A stretch of DNA of 64,000 nt from Zygnema cylindricum. Its lineage: Eukaryota; Streptophyta; Zygnematophyceae; Zygnematales; Zygnemataceae. The notes under the pieces were generated by a model. The model had not been told where the DNA came from. It saw only the letters and a list, made by a program, of their open reading frames with translations, and ran no database searches. Made by a program: the position numbers and the translations under genes. This document shows positions 44,601-53,938 of this stretch, piece by piece (position 1 is the stretch's first letter; each line of letters begins with the position of its first letter). The stretch lies in the NCBI GenBank assembly GCA_037447655.1, contig JBBHKE010001428.1, positions 88,180 through 152,179 on the forward strand, given 5' to 3'.

Positions 44601-46404
44601 TGTCGTGTTATTAAACTTTGAAACTTTGAAAATGTATTTGAAAACCGTCAAAAGATTGGTTACAGACTCTTCTATGATTTATGTTTGTTGATCACTTTAA
44701 TCAATTGCCGAATGTGGATGACATTTTTAATAAACTTCTTTACTTTTCAATCAAAATCTAACACCACATTCTCGTATGTACTCTAGGAGGTTAATGGTTT
44801 TTTTTTTTAAATCTCTCGTACATGAATCGAGGTTAATGCCTTCGTTATTGATTCTATTTTCTACTCGTTTTTGTAAGGGATTTGCATGGCTTACCAAGTC
44901 TTTATTTCCCCAATGACGTTCTATAATTGCAGAGACATTACAGAGAATTACTTCACCGGTCCGATACGCAGAATCAATAATCAACCAAGTTGTGGATTTT
45001 CGCCATTCAATTGCCTCTTTGACTCCAATCTTCCAGAGGACTGTCCTTCTTCCCTTCAACGACCCAAAAGTGTTTGTGAAGCGTTTTGTAACGCGGTGAA
45101 TTCCACAGGGCCTTGTGGGGGAAATGGTATTTGTTCGACAAGTCCGGGCGCTTCAACAAGTACATGTGCATGCTATGACGGATACGACAATCAGGCAAAC
45201 CCTTTCTTTTGTGCATGTAAGTGTACGGAAGATGCACACTGTTAACAATTGACTTTTCCATAGAAATGACAGTAAGAGTGTTGAGTTGTTTATGTGAATA
45301 AAAATATCAAAGATGTTGTGTTATTTCATGGTTGAAGTTAATAAAACTTTGAACACTGGAAACCGTAAATTAATTTTATAGGTCATGAATTTTAATCTTT
45401 TGTATAAGATGTTTGTGAAGGTGGCCCAATTGTGGTTTTCCCATTTTTTTTATGTGTCCTAAGTTGAGTCTATTATGGATTAGGGAATGGCACTGTAATT
45501 TATGTATAGGTTATACGATATCAATTGTTGACTCGTGACCAACGTACTTATATTTTGTATGAAACAATTTTAGGTTTTTGGGGTGATTATGCACATATTA
45601 TTGCTCTATGATGGTTGAACAGTTAGACGATTTGAAAAACATGAATGTACTATGCATTTATACGAGTGGCAAAATGTTTTTTGAATCCCTACTACTTGCA
45701 AGTTGATGATGTTGTTTTAATATAACTCAAATACACGTGCAGTAACTCTGAGACCTCCTTCCCTCCCACCATCTCCTCCAGCTTCCCCCCCACCACCTCC
45801 TAGCCCTCCCTTTTTACCTTGTCAACCTACCCCTCGACCCCCACCTTTCCCCCCCGCGCCACGTCCACCCCCTCCACCACAATCTCCTCCCCCTTCCCCT
45901 CCGCCACCTCCTCCACCTCCTTGTCGGGCAACACCTTCTCTTTTGAGGAATAGAGCCTTGGGAAGACGTTCCTTCCAAAGTACTACGAATTCGAACTGTA
46001 CGAATTGCCTAGCAGGGAGTATTGTGGACGGTAACATTCCTCAAAATGGAACATTTTCAACCTCTCAATGTACGACAACTAAAGTCGAGTATTGCACACC
46101 ATATGTGGTGGTCGATCTGAGAGGGGTCTATTGCATCCAGTATGTTTTACTGTATAGTCGATCTGATAACGTCACTAAAGCTGTCTATGACAACTTTAAT
46201 AATGTGGAAGTTTGGCTAAGCACTGTCAGCCAGTATTTTAGGACAGCAGCCCAATGTGATCCATTAAATAGGTACAATTATGCAAATAATGGAACCGCAT
46301 ATCCATTCCGAAAAAATTGCAACGGAATGGCGGCTCGTTGGGTGTGGATTCGAACTCGGAAAGTCACAGAGTTGACTCTGTGTGAAGTGGAAGTATATGC
46401 GTAA
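26972..46404 (+). CDS. Three-module LRR-EGF secreted protein with C-terminal F5/8C (fucolectin-like) domain
   Basis: The model has 27 exons and 1075 residues. Exon ends: 26972-27059, 27300-27414, 27801-27872, 28078-28149, 28780-28851, 29528-29599, 30049-30120, 30635-30706, 31300-31371, 32382-32575, 33216-33293, 33443-33557, 34332-34403, 34624-34695, 35555-35626, 36562-36633, 37600-37671, 38735-39018, 39531-39599, 39759-39873, 40684-40755, 40953-41024, 41791-41862, 42826-42897, 43902-43973, 44933-45216, 45743-46404. Residues 1-22 form a signal peptide. N-caps with a Cys pair lie near 30-68, 327-365 and 603-641. LRRs are at 68-236 (7), 365-485 (5) and 641-761 (5). Cys-rich caps with EGF-like domains follow, then Pro-rich linkers, and an F5/8C domain at about 927-1075. 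There is no membrane segment. All 17 LRR exons are 72 nt and phase 2. The one weak point is the donor at 32576 (GTATTT); without it the product ends at 32631. Secretion and ligand or glycan binding are inferred from the domains. Confidence 0.7.
33216..39047 (+). CDS. Module 2: Pro-rich linker, N-cap, five LRRs, C-cap, EGF-like
   Basis: The linker exon 33216-33293 encodes TLSPPPPPPSPPPAPPPP. The N-cap exon 33443-33557 has AALEAMKAA..CGLKGS..CNDDGRVT. LRR exons begin at 34332, 34624, 35555, 36562 and 37600. The C-cap/EGF exon starts at 38735 (DNCLFDSNLPTDC, then GPCGGNGICS and CACNDGYDNQADPFFC, an EGF pattern). It ends at a consensus GTAAGT donor at 39019. If that intron is retained, the frame adds eight residues (ending EDAHC) and stops at 39045-39047. 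The module has no start codon with a signal peptide, and its linker begins at an acceptor, so it is an internal part of a longer gene. Confidence 0.7.
39531..45243 (+). CDS. Module 3: Pro-rich linker, N-cap, five LRRs, C-cap, EGF-like
   Basis: The linker exon is 39531-39599 and the N-cap exon 39759-39873 (KAATNENFPEIKCGLKDS, CNDLGRVTGL). LRR exons begin at 40684, 40953, 41791, 42826 and 43902. The C-cap/EGF exon 44933-45216 is nearly identical to that of module 2 and ends at the same GTAAGT donor. Retention of that intron again gives the EDAHC ending and TAA at 45243-45245. Exon order, lengths and intron sequence match module 2 closely, so the two are a recent duplication. The third and fourth LRRs carry the typical NQLSGSIPSSI core. 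Confidence 0.7.
45743..46404 (+). CDS. Terminal exon: Pro-rich stalk and F5/8C / fucolectin-like domain
   Basis: The exon starts at the acceptor CACGTGCAG, in the same phase as the shorter linker exons. It begins with about 70 residues of Pro/Ser repeats (PPSPPPP type, as in hydroxyproline-rich wall proteins of green algae and plants). The domain then shows SFQSTTNSNC, a conserved VDGN, YVVVDLRGVYCIQYVLLYSR, RSDN, WVWIRT and the ending LTLCEVEVYA. This arrangement (VDL strand, RSDN turn, LCEVEVY C-terminus) is typical of the F5/8 type C/fucolectin fold, known for binding sugars. The specific ligand cannot be told. The stop TAA is at 46402-46404, with a TGTAA word at 46411 and no AATAAA nearby. 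Confidence 0.75.
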
Positions 46405-47590
46405 GGCGGATGTAACTTTTCTTTTCAGACAGGAAAGGAAAACAGAAAGGAACAAGAAAGGAAGTAAAGAGGAGAAGAGAACGAAGAAGGTCGGAGGGAG
46501 GAGTAGAGGGAGTGGTATGAAAAGAGTGAGGGGGATGGGAGAGAAAGGTGGGGAGTGAGGAGGGTAGAGGGAGAAGGGATGGGGAGCGAAGTGAGAGAGT
46601 GTTGGCAGTATAAGGGAGTAAGGGAACAGGAAGAGGAAGTAGTGTTGGGTTTTTGAAGAAAGAGTTAACCTTGTGTGAAGTGGGAGTTGGGGGCAAATGG
46701 GAAAGGATAATGTCACTTTCCCGTTGAAAACTATGTTGTGGCGTATATTGGGAGGATGAAAAGTCTAGATATTACAAAGGGTATGTTTTTTTTAAGTCGA
46801 CAAGTGGAAGATGAGCAGTTTTAACGTACCGGTTTAAATACATACTTATCATAGGCAACCGATTAGATTGACTATCAGTGTTGTTTCTATGTCTTTTTTG
46901 GAAGATAACAAGGGTTTGGTTTTTTTGGGTTTTTCCTATAGTCCATTATGTCGTTCAATGTCATTGATGTTCAATGTTTCAGTGGGTGGACAATTTTTTT
47001 ATGAGGCATATGAATTTTTTGAGGTAGTTTCAGTGATGAATGTCACAAAGGGTGAATATATATGTGTTAGTTACGTTATTCATTTTCAATTTGATCAATG
47101 TGACATTCTTTTCATCATTTTGAATGTTTTTCCTCTGTTCATAATCTAGCTTTACCAATGCTATCGCTTTATGAATATGTTGGGGTTGTGGGCCCACATC
47201 TAAAAAAACCCTAAAATAACACTAAAACATCTCTAAATTAATATGATAGAACATTTTCTTGCAGTCGTCGAATATTTTGCCAAATTTGAGCTAAAATTTC
47301 AATCCGAGTTTAGATATTTTTGCGTACCATATTATATCCATATTATATCTATACTATATCCATGTTGTACACATATTATGCTTATTGTTATCCATATTAT
47401 TATCCGTATTATATCCATATTGTAATCCATATAGATAATTATATAACTGCAATATGGATATTGCAATTTTACAACAGGAATTCCAAGTTGATAACTGAAA
47501 AACAAAAAAAACAGCATACAAATTTCAAGAAAAAAAGAAGTAACAAACCAATAACGGAAAAAAAGAAAATAAATGTAAAAAATTATATGT
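46405..47590. other. No gene seen; purine-rich then AT-rich spacer
   Basis: 46425-46650 is GGAAAGG/GAGG-rich purine sequence on the plus strand. From 46700 the DNA is AT-rich with no supported exon. 47328-47432 holds degenerate ATCCATATTAT units. Confidence 0.6.
47328..47432. repeat. ATCCATATTAT minisatellite
   Basis: Around nine degenerate units of 10-12 bp (ATATTATATCC). Confidence 0.75.
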
Positions 47591-47945
47591 ATATTTGGAA
47601 TGTCAGGTTTTTACTATTTCTTCGATTTACACTTTTCAATGTGCAATTATTCATTTTTGTTCGATTCTTTTTTATCAATTTCATCTTCTCTCCGACGTTT
47701 TCTAAAATTTTGTTTCTACCTTAAATTATAGATTTCTCTATTCGCACTCCTCACTAATTCCTCTCCCTTTCCCTCACTCTCCTTCTCCTCTTCCTTCCCT
47801 CCCACTTTAGCACCCTTCTCCTTCTCTGCCTCTATCTCCTTCTCCTTCACTACCTCCCTCTGCTCCTCCCTCTCCTTTTCCTCTCCTTTTCCATCAAGGT
47901 GTCATCCTCTGTCTGTGTCCCCCACCTTTTCCCTGACTCCTGTTG
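47590..47945 (-). pseudogene. Diverged copy of the 3' end of the 8-13 kb gene
   Basis: On the plus strand, 47685-47945 is collinear with 7990-8275: the CTTCTC..CGTTT start, then GATTTC..TATTCGC, CACTCCTCACTAxTTCCTC, TAxCxCCCTTCTCC, ATCTCCTTCTCCTTCACTA and TCATCC..CTGTCT. The match also covers the 3' flank (47590-47680 against 7895-7990), so the copy arose at DNA level and not from a spliced mRNA. The parallel frame is broken by indels. Divergence is substantial, so the copy is old. Confidence 0.65.
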
Positions 47946-48420
47946 GTTTTGGCGGTCCCGGGCAATACATTTTGAACGACCAAACTAAACCGATATATCG
48001 GCGTGATGTCACTAGACGATTTTTACGGAATTGAACCGACGATTTCACGAAACATTTCATGTGCCAAAAACGCACCGAATCGATGTGTGACAAAACGAGG
48101 TGGAAAAGCGACATGTGACACTTCCATTTGACCATACACCACTAAGCATTTCATTGCAGAAAGACACAGATTGCTATATAGTGCACACAAGCAATAGGAA
48201 ATGCATCTCACACAGCTATTATAATCATTAGAAGATCCATTGTTCATAGAGATACAAATACAACTTTTATTAGATAGAAAGGCCTTGAGACATTGTACAT
48301 TTCTTTTCTAAAAATTGATTTCTACAATTCGTTTTAAACTTGCTTGCCTCCAACTCTACTATTTATTCCTTCCCCAAAAAATTTATAATTCTTTGATTCA
48401 CTAATCAGGACATCTTTCGT

Positions 48421-48486
48421 GATAACCGGAGTTAGATGTGTGTATGCATCTGGAAAGAAACAAGGAGGGATAACCGGAGTTAGATG
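48421..48486. repeat. 19-bp direct repeat GATAACCGGAGTTAGATGT
   Basis: The 19-mer occurs twice about 47 bp apart (near 48421 and 48468). It could be the edge of a small duplication. Confidence 0.8.
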
Positions 48487-49560
48487 TCATCAGCAGAGTG
48501 ACAACAAAAAGAACAACGATGCATACCTCTACCGCAATGAAGAGGAACGTCGCATAATGGTGTGCACAAAGCACACAAGCACTTAAAGCTACAGGGGAAT
48601 CACGAAAATCAACTACTTACACATCGTTAAGGAGGAGATCTATGCATACAACACATGTCGAAATCTAGCAACCGAAATTGGAGATGGTACACCTTTTCAC
48701 GAGTTCACAAGGCAAAATTTCAAAGAGAGCAGCGATGTGTTCCGCTAAGACGCTTTCGCTCAGTGCAAGACATCAACGACTATCACTCAGAGAAATCAGT
48801 GATGTGCACGACAGTAATGGGAGGATAAAAGAGAAGGGAATGAAATCGAAATACAGGATAGGCGTCGTTGTCAAGCGACCAAGAAGAGATGGCTCCACTA
48901 GATTGAGGAGCATCACTCTCACCTCCACTAAAAGATTGCCGCATGGAATCTAACAAATTAGAATCAGTCGTCTTGACACAACACGAGATGTCAAGTCAGA
49001 TCAGCAAGTTGTTCGAGAGATTCAAAAATCATACGACAATCACAAATAGCAAATTGGCAGAAAACACAATGGGCAGTTGAGAAAGATATTTTTTGGAAAA
49101 TCACAAACAAAGGGAGCAAAAAAAAAAACAGATCGAATAATCACGCATGCGTCAACAGTTCGAAAAATTTAGAAGTTGACTCACAGATTGAAGATAAGAG
49201 AGACGCCCTCACAAGCGGGAGCGTGGAAACTCAGTAGGCATTGAGGGGCAAACAAAATAGAGGTACCCAACAGGCAACGATAACCGGTGACGATCAAGTT
49301 GACCAAGACAGAGAAGACATCACCGTCAATCTGCAAAATTGAAGCAACAAGTCACTCAAGCAGTGAAAACAAGTGGAAGTGGACATTCGGCAGAGAAGGG
49401 AACAAATGAAAACAAGTAGAGCATGAAATTCAATGACAAGCAAGCAAGAGGGGACACGTTGCACTCAACGCACAATGGCTCAAACAACAAAGATCGAAGG
49501 CCCACTAGCAACAGGTGGAGCAAAAGCCAAGAAAAACCCTCACCCGATTCACTTCACTGA

Positions 49561-50184
49561 ATGGAGGATGTGACAATCGGTCTCCTTCCATGTCAGACAC
49601 CAATCCAATCCAAAGAACAACCCAAGGCCCCTACTTATGCCACAAGGGCTCGACTAACATTTGCGGCACAAGAACGAGTCTCAAACGCGGAGAAGAAAGA
49701 CTCGGCCAAAGACAAGAAAGACATATTAGAAGAAAAAAATGTTAATGTTTTCACACTCAGACATGCGGAATCAAAAGTAATCGAAGCAATGGACATCACT
49801 AGGAATTGGATTTGTTTGCACAAACAACAAAAGAACTCTCACAGCGTGCGAAAATGTGACGAACGGAAGCGTACCATTCCTCCAACCGAGTGGTCAAAAA
49901 ATAAGAAATCGGCCAAGAGCCAAATCCGCCGATTGAAAGAGGGAAGTCCACTCGTAGAAGGAGCATCCGCAATTAATACTCACAAATCTGTAAACAAGAG
50001 AGGAAAAGAGGGGAAATCAAAAAGAGGATCAAGAATCAAGTTACAAAAACAAAAATGTGGAATTCTCAAATCACACCGAGAGCGAAAAACGAACAATATC
50101 CTCAAAGATCTCACAAAGCGTGGGAAACAAGCAGAGGAGGAAATATCTGCAGAAAGTAAAGTGTCAGAAACCCACCTGAGATAA
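49561..50184 (+). CDS. Hypothetical Lys/Ser-rich open frame
   Basis: 207 codons from ATG, strongly basic (frequent KK, KR, RK) and with Ser and Glu. I see no known domain, signal peptide or membrane segment. A second frame with similar composition follows at 50328-50654, separated by a stop and a perfect 20-bp tandem duplication (50251-50290), so this may be the remnant of a longer basic, disordered protein or an ORF1-like transposon product. Purine-rich sequence alone can keep a frame open, so coding is uncertain. Confidence 0.3.
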   Translation: MEDVTIGLLPCQTPIQSKEQPKAPTYATRARLTFAAQERVSNAEKKDSAKDKKDILEEKNVNVFTLRHAESKVIEAMDITRNWICLHKQQKNSHSVRKCDERKRTIPPTEWSKNKKSAKSQIRRLKEGSPLVEGASAINTHKSVNKRGKEGKSKRGSRIKLQKQKCGILKSHRERKTNNILKDLTKRGKQAEEEISAESKVSETHLR

Positions 50185-50250
50185 GAGGGATTTCAAGGAT
50201 AGTGGGAGAGCAACAAAAGCCACCCACCACAAGAGACTCCAAAGATTCGG

Positions 50251-50290
50251 CCAGTCAAATCTACAAATGGCCAGTCAAATCTACAAATGG
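50251..50290. repeat. Perfect 20-bp tandem duplication
   Basis: A 20-base unit (CCAGTCAAATCTAC start) occurs twice without mismatch. Confidence 0.9.
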
Positions 50291-50819
50291 AAGAGGCAGA
50301 AAATCGGCAAATAAGAAAGTGTAGGGGATGAAAAAAAGATCGATGGAGTCAAATTCATGCACAAAATTTTTGCAAAGCAGAGATTGCAAGTTAGACTGCA
50401 AATCAGCAGAAATTGGCAAGTTAATTGGCAAGTTTTTGAGCAACCAGAGCACAAGTGAGTCACACCTTAGAGAGACAAAAGCCAAAAGCGAATCTCCACA
50501 TCGAAGGATTTTGGGAAATGCCAAAGCTCATCCGGCTACACCTCCCATGAACGTTAACCAGGAAGAAGACAGAGCAGAGGAAAAGGTGATTAAAAAAGAG
50601 GAAGCAAGCAGAATCCTAAAATCACCTATCACTCTCAATTCACCCTATGGTTGATATGATGGTGTCGATTTTTCAATAAACAAGGGGAATCCTACAATTT
50701 ATTCAGAGAATCGAACGCGCGCTAAATCTTTATGATTTATTTTCTAGTATTTGAAGTCTGACTTTCGAAAGTACTTATCATAGAAATAGATGGGAAATGT
50801 AAAACGAAGTAAGAGAAAA

Positions 50820-50947
50820 TAAAGAAAAGAAGAAAAGAAGAAAGGAAATAGGGGAAAAGAGAAAGGGAGAGGAGAGGGAAGAAAGGGAAAGAGGAGAAAG
50901 AGGTGGAGAGAGAGGGGGAAATAGAGGGGGAGAGAGAGGGGGAGAGA
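50820..50947. repeat. GA-rich tract ending in a polypurine run
   Basis: Nearly pure purine (AGAGAGGGGGAAATAG). It directly precedes the TGTTG of the LTR at 50948, so its end could have served as a polypurine tract, or the LTR inserted beside a microsatellite. Confidence 0.6.
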
Positions 50948-51420
50948 TGTTGTTTTGAAAGCTTTAGTCCTCACAAAGCCTCATATGTGAGGGGAGTGTC
51001 TTTTGTTACTTAGTTTATTTTGTGGAAGTCTGGTTTAGTATGTACCTAATTGGTGTGACAGTGAACAGTGAGGGAGTACATGGTGTATCACACTCCCAGG
51101 ACACGCGTCACTAAAAGAAGATGAAACGCTCCACAAGATTTGGTCTCATGATTCAGATTCACTAGAAGACCAATATGTCACACAAAGTTTCATCTTGGAT
51201 GAAACTTTCGAAAGATGGACGGAGAGATTTGATGCCGACGGATGCTGGTCAACCGGGACCACGTCTTTGATTGTCTTACGGGTTTCGTATAGTGTAGTGT
51301 GATGTTACATATCCCTTTTTTGTACATAAGCGTATTGAAATTTTTCTCCCCTCAAGCGAAAACTGTCTTCTTCTCCCCGGAAAATCCAAGGCTTGATGAA
51401 CTATCATCCTTATGTGTGTG
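50948..51420 (+). mobile_element. Copia-type LTR, related but diverged
   Basis: It begins TGTTGTTTTGAAAGCTTTAG and continues with TGTGAGGGGAG, which parallels the LTR starts at 51679 and 56866 (TTTTGGAAAGC.TTAA.., TGTGAGGGGAGG). A GGACACGC word follows, as in those LTRs. The right end is unclear. Confidence 0.5.
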
Positions 51421-51464
51421 ATAGATGTCATCCTTATGTGTGAGATAGATAGACAGGCAGTTCT

Positions 51465-51665
51465 TAAGAGTCTTTATGATGTGTTGTATTTTCCTCTGTT
51501 CAAAAAAACTTGTTTTCTACTTCAGTTGCAAAAAGTAGAGGTTTTGAAATACTTCAAAAGCAAGGAAAGAGGATAGTTAGCAAATATGGAAGGGTAGCTG
51601 TAATTGGAACTAGAGGCCCAAACAACATGTACCAAATGGACCTGGTGAATACATCTTCTATCTTC
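51465..51665 (+). pseudogene. Older Copia fragment: gag-pre-integrase region
   Basis: The translated sequence shows SLYDVLYFPLF, then after a one-base shift in an A-run KNLFSTSVAKSRGFEIL and a GTRGPNNMYQMDL ending. This is the Copia pattern between protease and integrase (DVLYVP..NLFSV..L..KG). The fragment stops just before the LTR at 51679, so the complete element seems to have inserted beside or into it. Confidence 0.6.
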
Positions 51666-51678
51666 TCTTGCTTACTCC

Positions 51679-52560
51679 GTTGATTTTGGAAAGCCTTAAC
51701 TCTCAATAAACAAATGTGTGAGGGGAGGATTTAGAACTTCAAATGTCTTATGTTCAAAATCTTGTAATGCTTCCCACAGTAGTATGACAATTGTAGAAAG
51801 ATAGTAAAATGTAGCGTAAGTCTACAAGGACACGCATCATCACTTCAAGACACTGCAGCTATTTCAGAATGGCGCCGACGCCCATATACGCGTGTCACTT
51901 ACATCGAACGAGGTGAATCTCAAAATCGGAAGGACAAGAAGGAAAAACGACTAATTTGGATATGATCCCGTACGGGACAACATAGCCGCGGTTAATATGA
52001 ATTAAGTCGACGGGCGAGATTTATAAGAGGATCACAAGTGACTTAGTTGGCAGATGTTTTCGCAACAAGTAGATGGACATATCCGGACATTAGTACCTAA
52101 GCCACCGGCAAGTATTTGTGCAATCACTTAGTATAAATCTCTGTGTAATATTAATTGTACAGTGGTAGATTAAATTTAGCGTGATTAGGAATACTTAGAT
52201 TTTAGTGGCATTTTGGTTTTGGGACGTACCTCTCAGGTGCACTTGCATTACAGGTACAATACTATGTAATAGGACAACTAAGAGTTGATGCTCACTACGA
52301 GTATAAGACTTAGGACTTAGAACATTTTATGTATCGAGACTTTCAGACTGTGTAATCTGCAAATTTTTTTTGGGAAACTTCTAAGTTACATATCTTGGAG
52401 TATGCTGGATCAATTAGACCGAAACTTTAGGAATTGTCAGTGTTTGTGATATTATATACTGTAATATAGTTTGAAGCAGTTTTGAATTTTGTGTGAGGTT
52501 TGGTGAGCTGTAGAAAACAGTTGTTTGTTAGGATTTTTGGTAAGCCTCTGTGAGTGAATT
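51679..52560 (+). repeat. 5' LTR and leader of Copia element 1
   Basis: It starts (C)GTTGATTTTGG; the expected TG is changed to CG. It is parallel to 56866-57743 throughout, including GGACACGCATC, GGATCACAAGTGACTTAG, CAAGTATTTG, TAGTGGCATTTTGGTTTT and ATAAGACTTAGGACTTAGAA. The exact LTR end is not resolved, because both copies are followed by gag leader. Confidence 0.7.
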
Positions 52561-52929
52561 ATGTCTACTTCTACTACTACTGTTGCTGCTTCACCTGCTC
52601 CAATGATCGTAAAACAACAGGATATGGGCCTTTCATCAAGAATTCCTATCTTCTCGAGGAAAAAATATGTTTATTGGGCGGATATGGTGGAAACACATTT
52701 CAAAAATGTTAACATTTTAGATATTTTGGATGGTTCCCTGGCAAAAACAGATGCATATTGGTCAAAGAAAAATTCACAAGCTCGGTCTATTCTAAAATTT
52801 TGTATCTCAAAGGAATTGGCTATATCTCGGATAAAAATGAAAAAGGCGATCGATATCTGGAAGTGTCTTAAAGATGATTATGAAAAGGCTAATGTCCAAG
52901 AAGACCTATTTTTGGTTGAACAAGTTTAA
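52561..52929 (+). CDS. Copia gag, N-terminal part
   Basis: 122 codons from the ATG in the Copia position just after the leader. It shows the gag pattern of plant Copia elements: IPIFSRKKYVYWADMVETH (the usual PxFDGxNYxxWxxxM), then a region ending DIWKCLKDDYE (usual WxxLxxxYE). It stops early at TAA; the rest of gag continues with further stops to the zinc knuckle. Confidence 0.7.
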   Translation: MSTSTTTVAASPAPMIVKQQDMGLSSRIPIFSRKKYVYWADMVETHFKNVNILDILDGSLAKTDAYWSKKNSQARSILKFCISKELAISRIKMKKAIDIWKCLKDDYEKANVQEDLFLVEQV

Positions 52930-53397
52930 GACTATAAATACACGGGCAGCACAGTGGTCGAATCTGGTAACAAGTTTCGAATTCTAAGAGACTCTCATGC
53001 TTGTGTAGGTGGATCATTCCCTCAGTTTCAACAGGTTGCATTGCTATTGAGGACCTTTCTAGTACAATGAAAGCAGCGTCTTATAGGCTAAAACAGATAG
53101 ATAAAACTAGGTGGACTTTACAGTTAGCTATTAATTTGATATGAGAGAAGGCTGAAACAGAAAGATAAAACTAGCTGGACTTTACAGTTAGCTATTAATT
53201 TGATATTAGAAGAGGAGGCTTGATCTAAAATTCGCAGTGCAGAAAAATTGGTAGAGGCCTTTAACACATACTTTGACAAAAAAGCACAGTTTGATCAGCA
53301 AAGAAATTAGTTTAATCAGCAGAGAATTTAGTTTAATCAAAACCAGAATAAGTTTGAACAGTTTAATCAAAGAGGGAATAGACAGTCTTTCAATGCT

Positions 53398-53439
53398 TGT
53401 TTTTATTGCAATGAAGAAGGTCATGGATATAAGTTCTGT
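53398..53439 (+). pseudogene. Gag zinc knuckle (CX2CX4HX4C)
   Basis: Codons give CFYCNEEGHGYKFC, a complete CCHC knuckle as in nucleocapsid domains. The surrounding frame is broken: stops occur upstream and a tandem duplication of GGGTTTATACGG follows at 53465-53515. Confidence 0.75.
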
Positions 53440-53638
53440 CCTAAGCTTAAGAGAGCTAACAAAACGGGTTTATACGGGATTAAGAGAGCTAACGAAACGG
53501 GTTTATACGGGCATGGATGGCAACAGAGCCATTTAGATCAAGGCTTTACAAGATCTACATCTCGGAAAATGCACTATTCTCGGCATCTTCATCTTACCAG
53601 GACAAGTCTCTGATATTTGGTGACAAGGAAGAAGAAGA

Positions 53639-53798
53639 TTTATTTGCTATGGGGGCAGCAGTGGAGGGTGCAAAAGAAACAAGATGGATAATGGACACAA
53701 GAGTGTCGGCACACATGTGCTGGAACAAGGCGATTTTCAAAAATGTGAAATCCACACCTGAAAACAATATCTACTATGCTTGTGGTATGAGTGTGTAG
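53639..53798 (+). pseudogene. Copia protease remnant, active site altered
   Basis: WIMDTRVSAHM stands where Copia aspartic proteases have W(x)xDSGAS.HM. The catalytic Asp is present, but the following Ser/Thr-Gly is Thr-Arg, so the enzyme should be inactive. The frame ends at TAG soon after. Confidence 0.7.
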
Positions 53799-53938
53799 AC
53801 ACGTGCTATATATGATGTCTCTTTGCTAGTTGATATAGAAGGCAAATGAGTTGAGAGAACTCTTCATAATGTTCTCTTTGTCCCGAATTTTAACAATATT
53901 TTTTTTCAACTTCTTTCGTAGAGAATAAAGGGTTTGAG

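Noticed and set aside
46264-46716. 150-codon minus-strand open frame past the LRR gene
   Set aside because: It overlaps the F5/8C exon on the opposite strand, and its Pro/Ser/Leu composition comes from the purine-rich tract.
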